Position numbers and translations under genes: made by a program. From contig NC_045147.1 in assembly GCF_008831285.2 (NCBI RefSeq), positions 17,088,854-17,152,853 on the forward strand: a DNA stretch of 64,000 bases, given 5' to 3'. Source of the stretch: Nymphaea colorata. Taxonomy: Eukaryota > Streptophyta > Magnoliopsida > Nymphaeales > Nymphaeaceae. Shown here one piece after another: positions 12,568-24,303 of this stretch (position 1 is the stretch's first letter; the number at the start of each line of letters is the position of its first letter). The notes beneath the pieces were generated by a model, which was not told the DNA's origin, did not search any database, and saw nothing but the letters and a program-made list of their open reading frames with translations.

Positions 12568-12812
12568 GTCACGTTTTCGTTCGGCTTTATTTGGCTCAGA
12601 GTTTTGGAAGTCAGTGTTTTAAGTAATATAAAAATGTGGATTCCATTTGGTGGCATATTTAAAAGTGCGGCTTCCGATGTCAATTTAAAAGCAGGATTCA
12701 GGCCAGATTCAATTTTGAAATTCAAATTTTTAAATTTAGATATGGTACAGACTTCTCTATTTGCATTTAATAAAAGCAAGAAATTTGTTTTGTAATATAA
12801 GTAAAAAATCAA
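12568..12812. repeat. Segment shared with 59,190-59,405
   Basis: GGTCACGTTTTCGTTCGGCT opens this segment and GATATGGTACAGACTTCT plus TTGTTTTGTAATA close it. The same opening and closing blocks recur in the same orientation at 59,191-59,405 with a different middle. It is either a dispersed repeat or flanking sequence duplicated with the UGT genes. Confidence 0.65.
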
Positions 12813-13637
12813 GTGATGACCTAGTGATGCAAATAAAGAAGCTCCCCTCGACGGTTCCCTTACCGCCAGAGTTTAGAGATCTGAGTGGTTTTATGATACA
12901 CGACTTCAACTAGAATGTTACGTATACCACCGTTAGCAATCCAAAGAAATAACAACCGCGACAATCAAACAGAAAATGTGTTGACAGCCTGCTGCTCAAG
13001 TGGACCATCTATACCATGCAAGTTTCAAGTACGGGACAACAAGAACAATTTCTTCAGCAAGGTTTGCTGTGTTATCCGTCCTGAGCATAACCTCAAAGTA
13101 AACGTTGAGCTTCTTTTTCTCCGCCCAAGTCATCCACACCTTTTCCTCAATCTTTGTAAGTTTTCTGGCCGATCTACCGACAGTTCTCTTCCACTCTCTC
13201 TTGCTATTCTGCATCACCTGCATGTGGTTCCAGGTGAGGCATAAAAAAGAATATTTCACAAAACCACTTTTAGGGAGCGTTTGCGTGACAGCTTAAAAAT
13301 AAGTTTTTGCAGAAAAACCTAATTTCGCGTTCAAAACCAGGTTTTGAGTGTCTTCGGATAGCACGAAAAATGAATTTGACCAAAACTCATTTTTAACAAA
13401 ATACTGGTTTTACAAAAGAAATGAATAACATAACCCCGTCCACGTTATTCACAAAAAACTGTTTTTCAGTCTTACCCAAACACAAAAACGAATTTTTAAA
13501 AACCATTAAACAGGCTTCTCCAAATCACGTAAAGCCATCAGCACATTCATGTTGCAGTTGAAAATAACATCAGACAACAAAAAAATCAGTAAGTACAACA
13601 GAAGTATTTTCGGTTGCAATTCTTCCCTTCATTTATA

Positions 13638-13818
13638 CAGGGGCGGAGGCAGCACGGGCACTTTTTGATCAGTTGCCCTCAAATACCCACAAAAGTTCTT
13701 AGTTCATATGAATATTTCAGTGAATTTTTCATCATTTATATATTGGTGCCCCTAAAATTTTAAATTTTTTTAACTAGTGTTCATCGACTAGAACATTTCT
13801 GGTTCTCCACCCCTGTTT
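13638..13818. mobile_element. Small MITE-like element with CAGGGGCGGAG-type ends
   Basis: The left end reads ACAGGGGCGGAG and the right end complements to ACAGGGGTGGAG, about 180 bases apart with an AT-rich interior. This matches a common form of plant non-autonomous inverted-repeat element. I could not find a convincing target-site duplication, so the exact ends are uncertain. Confidence 0.55.
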
Positions 13819-15480
13819 CACAATATATTATATGCTAACATATTCACATCTATACCGTGCTTTGGTTTTTGTAGCTTTCTTTAACTTGCTGAATAATAAT
13901 TTTACATTGCTTGGTATATTTAATGCAGATAACGTTCTCCTTAACAAGCTTACTGAAAAATATGCAAGCCAATAACTCTCTGAAGGTTAATCATGATATT
14001 GACTGCTTTGTTTACTCTGTTTCCGCACCACCACCCATCTGTTCCAAGATATGTCAATTGCTTCGGAATCTCTTAAATCAACTTCAAACTGTCGACGTAT
14101 TTTAAATTTCCCATCCATTCATTTGAATGAAAATACTTTATTTGTTACTTCTGTAGCGACCGTTATTAAAAATTTATATAAAGTGGTGCTTGATTCGCCC
14201 TCGCCCAACTGTGGGTGGAAAAAGAGGACAGGGGTCATTCATGCTCATTTGACACAGCCGGACATGGTATTCAAACCATTATTTCCATCACCTTTTTTGG
14301 TATAAATCAAGGTCGATCCATAAACAAACTAAAACGAAAAGAAACAATTACAATTTATAACTAAAAATTCTGATTAATAGACATTTGAGAAAATCATAAT
14401 TAATATATATTTATTCATGCTTTAAGTTAAGCAACTTGCTTTTGGAAACAATTACAAGCAATGAATTTTAAGAATACAGGCTTACAACATGAAATTACAA
14501 GCTTAATGTTTTGCGGTTAACATCAATCAAGTGTGTATATAGTTTCTTTAAATGTCTTTTAATACTATTTTTAATTCATTTATATTTTTATTTCAAAAGT
14601 GACTATATATTGTTCTACTTAAATATTTTTTAACGCTATCATTAACTATTTTTTATTTTTCGTAATAGTACCAACCTTACCTTGTTCACGCTACTTCCCT
14701 TCTTTTCCCTACCTACCTCCCTCCTAACGTTGCTTCCACATACTTTTGGGTTGTCAATTTTTCTTAAATAAGCGTTATAAATGCCGGAATGTAAATTAAC
14801 TAGCTGAGGAAGCCGTTTCGATAATTCCAATTTCCAATGTGCAAGTTAAATTGGCAAAAGATGTTAGATAGCAAAAATTAACATATTACATTTTTATTAA
14901 AACAAGAAAATTTTAAAAATATCTAAGGTACCAATTTTTATGCCTCCACTTTTCTAAAAAATATTTTTTTTTCGACGGTTCGTAAATTTTCAAGAAACGT
15001 ACCACATTTTATGTTCTATCAGTTGGTTACTTTAATTAACAAAACAAACTTAAGAAAAATCTAAGTGGTGTAACCTTTTACCAGTCTTGAAAATATTTTA
15101 GGGAGCATTTCAAAACCTTCGTGGTTTAAGATCATCGGGAATCTCAGATCCACCGTCAAACCTTTCTTCCATCCGGCCTCAATCCCAAGTTTTGGTCATA
15201 AAATAAGATTAAACAGTATCTAACGCAGCCATATATTGTTCTATTTTAATTGTTCGACAATATAATTTAAAGTATCCCAGAATTTAGTACTTAATCTTAA
15301 AATTTTTATTCATAACTCTCTTTCAAGGTTTGCATGTTTTTGCAGATAACCTGATCCAACTTTTTAACTAATTGTATGTACCAAGTCACACCCTCTTACC
15401 TGCAGCACCACCAATATGACACAAATCCAAATGGCTTCACGACCCAATTATGACAAGGCAACTTTAATGAACTACCCACC
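13819..15480. other. AT-rich sequence, no gene recognised
   Basis: Short open frames at 13,911-14,305 (+) and 14,642-14,830 (-) have no recognisable motif. No RNA gene was seen. Confidence 0.4.
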
Positions 15481-15484
15481 TCTT

Positions 15485-17795
15485 AATGATTCGGATCGGA
15501 TAAACCTTTTACCATATCCGACTTTTCGGATATTCATATAATCGGATTCGGATGAAAAGATGTTTATACCATATCCAAATTCGATTTTTAGTTATACTTA
15601 AATCTGATCCGAATCCGAAATTTAACATATCCGAATTCGATCCGAATTTAAGTTATATCCGAATTCAATCCGAATTCGAATTTTAAGTTATATCCAAATC
15701 CATATCCGAATCCGAATTTGACGTTATATCCGAATCCGAACTTAAATTGGTGGCTTCACGTTTTGAACTTGGGACCTATGAATGGTTGAGCAAAAGGTCT
15801 AACCAAATGACCAACTTAAAGTTATTATAAAAAAAGAATATAAATTGTATATGAAGGTAAAATATAAATTAAGAGGCAATGGTTTGCATAGAGTTGCATA
15901 TAATAATAGTCAAATAGTTATTTAATTAGTCTATTTACTTAAAGTCACATAAAACTACTTAATTAATAATTTATATATTTAAACAATTTTGTGTAAACAA
16001 GCAAACTATTATAGTTAAGGCATCAACTAAAGAGGATATAATGTATTTATTTAATTAAAAAAAAACTTATATACAAAAAATTCAATAAAATTAGTATTTT
16101 TAAAAATATAAAAATTAATTGCAAATAAACTTATTTAATATGAAATAGATGTTGAACTCATAAAAAATTTTATTTATCAAATTATCAATTATTTACATAA
16201 TTAATCAAGTAAATTATTTTGTATAATCATATAATATGTCCAAAACTCTTAGGTATTTAATATATTACAAAAACATTTCACTAGTAAGAAAATAATAAAT
16301 TGTTTGATTTAATAAACTATATGATTTGATTAAATAATACAAATTTATAAAAGCAAGAGTCTTTTTATTAACTCAATGAAATTAGAAAAAACCATTAAAT
16401 AATGTCTTTTTTAAATGAGAAACAATATAGGTCACTTGAGTTAATAATTTTCAATATGTCATATGAATAACTTATGAAAAAAATATACAAATCATATGAA
16501 AAACTTCTGGAAAAAATATGAAGTTTTTTTATTATTTTTAATTAAATAAATATATTATTTAAGGTTTCCTGCTAAAATACACGGTGAAGAAGCTTTCATA
16601 CTTTAGTTATAAAAATTGTGAATATTGAACATTAATTGGTTTATTTTTAACTAATAACATAACATATTTTAATTGACTAAACTATTATTTCATGTTGATC
16701 ACTTATTGTGAATTAAAAGACATTATTTAGTGATTTTTTCTTATTTTATTGAGTTATTTGAAATATTTTGTGTTACACCCGTAAAAAGAGTTTTTAATAA
16801 TATATCAAATAATTTATTAATCCTCTTACCTTTATTACAATAATTATTTTTTAACATGAAATTATGTAATTGTTTCGATATGTAAGATAGTTTATTAAAA
16901 ATTGGACAATCTGTTGTTTTCCTAATAGTTAAAGGCTTTTGTTTACAAATTTTTGAATTTTGTGTTATATATCAAATACCTAAGACTTTTGGACATACTA
17001 TATGATTATACAAAATAATTTTTTTGATTGATTAAATAAATAATTTTTAATTTCATAAATTAAAACTTTTTTATGAGTTCAAGAGTTTTTTCATATTAAA
17101 TAAATCTACTTGCGATTAATTTTCATATTTTTAAAAATACTAATTTTATTGAAATTTCTTTATAGAAGTTTATTATTATTATTTTTAATTAAATAAATAC
17201 ATTACTTAAGATATTGTGTTTAGTTGATGCCTTAACTATAATAGTTTTCTTGTTTACACAAAAACGTTTAATTAAATATAATATTAATTATTTATTAATT
17301 GATTTTGTATGATATAGTTTTAAATATTTTAAGTACAATGTTATACATAGTAATTATATGACTATTATTATATGCAATTTCATAAAAGTCATCAGCTTTT
17401 AATCAGATTATTCGTTCATATACAGTTTATATTCTTTATCTATCATAATTTTAAGTTGGTGCGCTTGGTTAGACCTTTTGCCTAACCATTCATCGGTCAC
17501 AATTTCAAAACTTGGGGAAACCAATTCAAGCTCTCTCAAATTCGAATTCGAATATCATCGGATTCGGATATCAACTCAAGAATCATCGGATATTTACTTA
17601 AAACCGAATCCGTATCCGAACGGATAAGATGGTTAAAAATCCGAATCCGTATCCGATCGGATGTTACGTCTTAAATCCAAATCCGATCCGATTTCTCAAT
17701 CGGAAGTCAAATTGCTAACCATATCCGATTGTTTTCGAGTAATTCGGATCGGATATATGATCCAAATCCGATCGGTTGACATCCCTAACCTCAGT
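15485..17795. mobile_element. Foldback element with ~1-kb inverted arms
   Basis: The left arm (about 15,485-16,420) matches the reverse complement of the right arm (about 16,730-17,795). Shared blocks in mirrored order include GAATGGTTGAGCAAAAGGTC, GCATATAATAATAGTCA, ACTATTATAGTTAAGGCATC, AATAAAATTAGTATTTTTAA and TTGTATAATCATATA. The outer part of each arm is built from degenerate ATCCGAAT/ATTCGGAT sequence. About 300 bases separate the arms. No coding capacity was seen. The arms have diverged by substitutions and small indels, so the element is not young. Such structures fit a foldback or long-TIR non-autonomous DNA transposon. Confidence 0.8.
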
Positions 17796-18284
17796 GCTCG
17801 CCATGTATGGCATAGAACCAATTTCATCCTACTAGGAAGCAAGTATCAAACATTTTCATGATACAACAAAATCAAGATCAACTGACTAGGAAAAAACCAT
17901 AGAACAGACTGTTGTTACAACAAAACCATTATCATCCTACTAAAATCCAAGGTCTAGATTGGATTTTATTAGTCCAGAAAGATGAAAATACTAATTTTTT
18001 AAACCTGTAAAATCCAATTTATACACCTGATTTTGATTATTTGTTTTATCAAATGCAATTTTTAAGAATCTATTCACCATGTGCAGGTTTGTTGTTGAAA
18101 GAGGAAATATAAGTTAAAAGAAAAGAAAGTTTTTAAGACAGACATAACAGTTGTGAGACATTTCAATATTATTGTAATAAATTTTATTTTTCCATTTTTT
18201 GAAAAGCAGTGCAAAATTCCAGTTAAATACGTTTTTCTCTTTATTGATGATCATTTATGTAAAAAAAATAGTGATATTTGTGAA

Positions 18285-18333
<49 letters not shown>

Positions 18334-18539
18334 ACACCCTATATTTTTCAAGGGCTTTTTATTATGAAAATCATATAAAACATTGTAAGGGAAATATTTA
18401 CTTGAAGGAATTTGTTGGTTGAACTATTTTATCATGGAAAAATAATACACCCCAGTTCAGTCTGTCCTCCTTTTACGTAAAGAAGCATGCCAAAGGGAAA
18501 GAAAAGAGGGGAATATGTAGCAGCCAAACCACTACTTAC
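17796..18539. other. Sequence between foldback element and GCP4 relic
   Basis: No gene was recognised. It includes the long AT microsatellite at 18,287-18,331. I found no convincing GCP4 terminal exon here. Confidence 0.4.
18287..18331. repeat. (AT)n microsatellite
   Basis: About 22 uninterrupted AT dinucleotides. Confidence 0.95.
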
Positions 18540-19900
18540 TCCCGATGGAAGCCCAAAAGGTTTGTGATGTCATGTGAGCCTTGAAGACGTTGTTGCAAAA
18601 GATTCCTTGAGACTCTGACATGCACCTAAAAACACAAATACACATTAACTAAAGAGATCATCTTTAACACAATCAAACACATAATAAAGTCAACATTAAC
18701 TGCGAAAAATGGCATTTTACATAAATAAAACATGGAAAATAAGATAAAATCATGATACCATCAAAATGTTTTATCGGAAAACATGTTAGCATTTCCTCAG
18801 TATCTCATTTCTTCTGCTAATTGACCCTCTCTTTTGTGAGCACCTTACCTGTTAGCTGCTAGAGTTAAAAATGTGTTTTGTACGATAATTTGCCCAGAGG
18901 AGTGGTTGCAAAGGTTTAACCTCTTCTCCACAGAGCGCACATTATTCTTGTGCTTACAACCTGCGAGACTGCATGACGAAATCCATGGAGCAATCTTAAA
19001 AGGCAAGCAAGCTTACAGAGACCAATAGAAAGTGTTAGCAGACCAATAACGCGATCCCATGTTATTTATTTGCCAAAATCTTGCTGTCCTCCATCCGTCG
19101 GCCTTCACTAGCACTTGTCTTCTTATTCAATATTCCCAAGCATTTGATTTCCATTGGATTGCATGTTTCATGTTGACCAAAGTGACACTCGTGAAAAAAG
19201 CAAGCACCATTTGACGAGCAAGACTCCAGCAAAAGAAGACAAAGCCAAGGAGCACCAGGACGTTCGGTTGGAAAGTCTTTTAACAGGTCACCACATGGTC
19301 CACCCTTACTTCTTTACCTACAACTTTTCTATTTAGAGAAACAACTCGACTGATTTTTATTTGTTGATGATTTTGGGTTAGCCTAAAGATATTGGATCAA
19401 AGATCATGTGTAAGCTTCTTTTCTTAATGGGGGCAATAGAATGGGAGAACTCCAATGACATCATTCACCATCATTAGCAAATACCCAATGATTCCATGTT
19501 TCCTTTCTTTCTAATGCAACGATGTTTACAAGTGTTGCACTTGAGCTCTAATGAAGTACTGAGGACTCAAGAATAGAAGCTGATTGCATATATCATATGA
19601 AAACTTCTCCACGACATTCATGTGCCAAAAAAATGAAGCATATCAACTTCCTGAGTAAAGAAAAGATGTATAAACCACCAACTGAATAGTCGAGTGCAAT
19701 GGCATCCCATCCATCAGGCACTCGGCCTAGAGAAGGGATACCCAGTAGAGAATCAGAACTCCTGCAACCACCAACTTTTAAGCTTGAAAGATACTGCCTT
19801 AACTTCATACTGCAATCTGATAGACACAAATCAAGACAAGCGAGAAAACTTTGCCTTACAATAACATAATCCTTCACCCATACCTCTTTTTGTCTGTTTT
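18540..19900 (-). pseudogene. GCP4: Gamma-tubulin complex protein 4 relic, 3' exons
   Basis: Two exon-like stretches on the - strand resemble the C-terminal half of plant GCP4, a subunit of the microtubule-nucleating gamma-tubulin ring complex. At 19,900-19,630 the translation contains LGRVPDGWDAIALDYSV, which fits the conserved DGWDAIALEYSV segment. A shift of frame then gives HLFFTQEV, the next conserved block, so the exon carries a frameshift. At 18,625-18,540 the translation contains GSHDITNLLGFHRE, matching the DSHDFTELVGFHQE region; it follows a TTTTAG acceptor and ends at a GTAAGT donor. The exons expected between these two and the final exons were not found. The order and strand agree with the upstream exons at 54.9-56.4 kb. 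Identification rests on family recognition by eye. Confidence 0.75.
18626..19629. other. Interior of the GCP4 relic, no exon found
   Basis: The conserved GCP4 segment between the two recognised exons was looked for on the - strand and not found. An open frame of 60 codons at 19,154-19,336 (+) has no recognisable family. Confidence 0.4.
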
Positions 19901-21384
19901 ATGAGGACAGTGTCAACCAGACATGAATAAGATGATTGCTCAAGCATTCAGCTTTATATAGTAACTGTTACATCCTACAAGTTCTTTTTTTTTTTATGAT
20001 AATGCTTCGTTTGACCATCAGATGTATCCACGTCCTCACAATCATACAGTCTTCATATTGACTTTCCAAATCAATTGTTTAATAAACATTTAAAAGCCTC
20101 ACATACTCTAAAATTTTGAAATTTGTACCAAGCGCAGCTGGCAAGAAAGGCAATCACTAGCAGCAATCACTTGTTTAGGTTTCTCTTTTAAATGTATTAA
20201 ATGCAATAGGTGGCTTGGCACAAACTTGGAATCAAAATTCCACCTTAAATATGGGTTTCGAAGAAGAGAAGCCATGCAAGCATACTTATCCGTGCTTATT
20301 ATTTTTCATATTGTGACTTGCTGTGAAGGCCACTACTTTCTGCACTTCATACACATCAATGACAAGTGCATCAACTATACACTAATATTATTTATTTCCA
20401 GGAAAGCATGAAAAACAATTGAACAATACAAGATAAGGCAGTAACGTTTTTTTGTAACAAATGCCAAACCCTTTTGCACTGATTGATGCAAATTAATTGA
20501 AAGATATGCAAACCTATGGATAAAAATTTTTGCACATTAATAAAATTACTCGGTGTTCAATTATGAAAATGTGTGCATACCTTCTCGTATATGATATCCT
20601 AGACTGGTGAAAGGCAAGCTAAAACAAATCTGTAAGAAGAGCAAGATAAACTAACAAGCAAATGAAAGGAGGTTATTGCCATCCAGATATCCCAATGACA
20701 ATATACATGCATTTAGAATCTTATGCGCACATCCACATGATGTTATCATGCAAAGTACTAAACAATGCAGCCTACTCTTAGAGCACTTCTTTGCACGGTG
20801 ACAACTAAATTTGATAGGTTTTATGTAATTTATCTAGCCTAAAATGAGTTAACCACTTTACCCAGTAGAGAATCAGAACTCCTGCAACCACCAACTCGTA
20901 AAATTAATTTTTTAATTTTAAAAAGTATTTAAAAATAAGAAAAAATAGAGAAAAATCATTAAAAATCTGAAAAAATGAACAAAAAAATAAAAAATCAAGA
21001 AAAAAGTATTGAAATATAAAAAAGATTATCATACATAAGAAACATTCATGTATATCAAATTATCAACAACACATTCAAAAATAAGAAATTAGAAATACAA
21101 AATAACATAATAAGCATCCATCACAATTTTAAACTTGAAAATTTTATAGAATCTTAGGACTTAGAGCCTTAAGACTTGGAGTTTTAGGACTTCGATTACA
21201 TCACAATTTAAAACATATAGTTATCATCTTTCATGATTCAACGATAATATCTCTCAAATCAATGAATCATCGGTTATTTTTTATGAAAATGAGCAAAATC
21301 TCTCCCTCCTATGTCTCTTGGAGTCTTTAAATAGAAGAAGAGAGAGATGGACAAGTGTCTAAACTTTCAAAAAAAAAAAGTGTT
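19901..21384. other. Flank between GCP4 3' exons and the satellite
   Basis: No gene was recognised. It contains a 38-base exact copy of part of the GCP4 exon at 20,859-20,896, followed by A/T-rich, poly-A-like sequence. Confidence 0.5.
20859..20896. repeat. 38-bp copy of a GCP4 exon fragment
   Basis: These 38 bases, including CCCAGTAGAGAATCAGAACT, are identical to 19,739-19,776 inside the GCP4 exon and in the same orientation. The flanks differ at once on both sides. It looks like filler DNA copied during break repair. Confidence 0.9.
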
Positions 21385-21585
21385 TTAACCCGTATTGTAC
21401 GATACGGGGGTGTATCGCACGTACCGTGCGATACCGCCACCGTATCGCACGATACGCGTACGATACGGACGCGTATCGCACGATACGCGTACGATACGGA
21501 CGCGTATCGCTTATCAAACACGTATCGTATAGGTTTCTTCGACCTATACGATACGCGTCTGTATCGTACGATACGGATAACATTG
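21385..21585. repeat. CpG-dense palindromic CGTATCG block
   Basis: A GC-rich island in AT-rich DNA made of CGTATCG/CGATACG motifs in both orientations. A 31-base unit starting CGTATCGCACGATACGCG is tandemly repeated at 21,441 and 21,472 and restarts at 21,503. A perfect 14-base hairpin, CGTATCGTATAGGT with its complement, spans 21,521-21,555 around a 7-base loop. It directly borders the satellite array. Confidence 0.85.
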
Positions 21586-23396
21586 ATAAAAACAGATCTT
21601 TGTTCAAAAGATAAAGATTTAAATGTTGGAATTGGGCTTTGAAAATAGGATTTCAATCAGAGTTCTAATCTGATCGGTTTTAGATGTTGGATTTAGTTTT
21701 TTGGGCTAAATCTGAATTCCTAATCCATCCCTCGACATGATGTCGAATGACTTTCAAACATCCCAATACACAATCAAGGACATTGTAATGAAAATATATC
21801 TTTGTCTAAAGCTAAAGATTCTAATTTTCCATTGTAGACATATATCAAATATGAACTCTTCAATACAAGCTCTTTTGATGGGGATATCAAAGTTAACTTT
21901 CTACCACCTGCATGTCCTAATCTTTCATGCAACAATCTTTTTGGCAACATTATACAAAGAATCAATTGAAATCATAAATTGTTCATATAATTTACAGCTC
22001 CCCTTCTAAAACTATCTCCAAGCAAATTCCCGAACCAATGATCCTACAACCAACATTTATCTAATCATAGAATAACAACATAGCCATGATACAAAATTTG
22101 GCAAATATAAAAAATAATCAAAAGGGTATTTGGATGAACGATTAAATTTACATTTGATCGTACATGAAGTGGGGTTGGATCAAAGATCCAATCTCATCTA
22201 GATGTGGTATTGAATTTGGCCACGAGATTTACAATTTGAATCAAACATTAGACCTGTTTTACTTGTATTTTGGTTTTAGATCAATGATTCAAAACCCAGG
22301 CCTAATATGACCAGCTTCAAATGTTGGATATGAATGTTGAACATACGATCTAAATCAGAAGCATAATCAAAACCTGGTTTAGATGTTATATTTGACTTTT
22401 GCATCACGACTCTAGATCAGAGGTCTAATCTAATCTGGTTAAGATGTTGGAATTGGGCTTCGAAAATGGAGTTTTGATCAAAGGTCTAATCAAATCGCTT
22501 TTAGAAGTTAGATTTTAATTTTTGATCCAAGGTGTGGATAGGAGGTCTAATCTAATTTGGTCAAAATGTTGATTTTGGGTTAAATTTGAATTCCTAATAC
22601 ATCCCTTGACATGGTGCGGGCAGACTTTCAAACATGAAAATAAACAATCAAGAAGAAGTGACTTGTGCATCACGACTCTAGATGAGAGGTCTAATATGAT
22701 TTGGTTAACATGTTGGAATGGAGCATTGAAAACAGGGTTTTGATCATAGGTCCAATCTAATCGGTTTTAGATGTTGGATTTCAGTTTTAGATTCAAGGAG
22801 TGGATCGAAGGTCAAATCTAATTTGGTCTAAATGTTGGACTTAAATTTTGGGCAAAATTACATTTCCTAATTCATCCCCTGATACGATGTGGAGACCTTC
22901 AAACGTCCCAACAAACAATTAAGGAAGACATTGTAATCAAAACATATCTTTGTCCAAAGTTAAAGATTTTAATTTCCCAATGTAGACATATATCAAATAT
23001 GAATCCTTCAATACAAGCTCAGTGGATAGGGATATCAAAGTTAAATTTCTCGACCAACTGCATATCTAAATCTACGGTTAACCAATCTTTTTGGCAAAAC
23101 TATACAAACAATCATTACAGATCATAAATTGTTCATATAATTTAAAGCTCCTTTACCAAAACTGTCTCCAAGCAACTTCTTGAACCGGCGAACCAACAAC
23201 CAACTTTTATCTAATCACATGATAACATCATAGTCGTGATCTAACATTTGGCGGACCTAAAAAAATAATCAAATGGGTATTTTCATAAACGACCAAATTT
23301 ACATTAGATCGTACATGAATTGAGTTGGATCAGAGGTCTTATCTAACCCGGATTTGGCGTTGAATTCAGACTAGAGATTTACAATGTGGATCAAAC

Positions 23397-23650
23397 AATC
23401 ATTGGACATCTCGAGGGTAAAACAAAGGCTCCACCAATATCCGTTTTACAGGAAATAAAAAATGAGGCGGGAGAAGTTATTGTTGTTCACGAAGACAACA
23501 ATCCTGAACATGCTATGTGGATGAGACGTGACCAAAGTCTGGTTGCATATATTTTGTCCACTTTATCTCAACAAGTGTTACTTTCAGTTTCTGATGATTG
23601 TACTGCAGAAGAATTATGGGAAACCCTTGCTGATACCTTTTCCCAAATAT
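23397..23650 (+). mobile_element. Captured copia gag fragment inside a satellite monomer
   Basis: The + frame from about 23,386 encodes a piece of a copia-type Gag, including DQSLVAYILSTLSQQVLL and a TAEELWETLADTFSQIS segment, typical of the UBN2/retrotrans_gag region. It resembles but clearly differs from the gag of the element at 31.3 kb, so it comes from another family. Satellite sequence stops at GGATCAAACA on the left and resumes at ATATCAAAATTAACTTTCTA on the right. No LTRs, primer-binding site or pol are present. Confidence 0.85.
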
Positions 23651-24058
23651 CAAAATTAACTTTCTAGATACTACACGTCTAAATCTATGATAAACCAATC
23701 TTTTCGGCAAAACTATACAAACAATCATTGGAGATCCTAAACTGTTCATATAATTTAAAGCTCCTTCCCTAAAACTGTCTCCAAGCAACTTTCTGAAGCA
23801 ACGATCCTTGAACCAACTTTTATCCAATCACAGGATAACATCATAGCCATGATCCAACTTTTGGCAAACCTAAAAAATAATCAGATGGGTATTCTCATGA
23901 ACCACCAAATTTGCATTAGATCTTATCTCACCCGGATTTTGTGTTAAATTCAGAACAAAGATATACAATTTGGATCAAACATCTAATCTCATGAGTTTGG
24001 TTTTAGATCAAGTATTCGAAACGCATGCCTAATATGATTTGCTTCAAGCTTTGAATTT

Positions 24059-24303
24059 GAAGGTTGAACGTACGATCTAAATCACAAGCATAATTAAAAT
24101 CAGGTTTAGAAGTTGGATTTGACTTTTCCATCACGTCTATAGATCAGAGGTCTAATCTGATCTGGTTTAGATGTTGGAATTGGGCATTGAAAACAAGGCA
24201 TTGATCAGAGGTCTAACCTGATCGGTTTTAGATGTTGGATTTCCGTTTTAGATTCAAGGTGAGGATCGAAGGTCAAATCTAATTTGGTCTAAATGTTGGA
24301 CTT
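24059..24303. repeat. Example of the ~61-bp sub-repeats within a monomer
   Basis: Four consecutive segments, 24,059-24,120, 24,121-24,181, 24,182-24,242 and 24,243-24,303, are 62, 61, 61 and 61 bases long and each ends in (A)GTTGGATTT, TGTTGGAATT, TGTTGGATTT or TGTTGGACTT. The middle two share GATCAGAGGTCTAA and C(T)GATC. Less regular 63-66-base segments precede them in most monomers. Confidence 0.85.

Noticed and set aside
21359-21656. Arg/Tyr-rich open frames on both strands in the CGTATCG block
   Set aside because: They arise from translating a palindromic CpG repeat in several frames and have no protein family.
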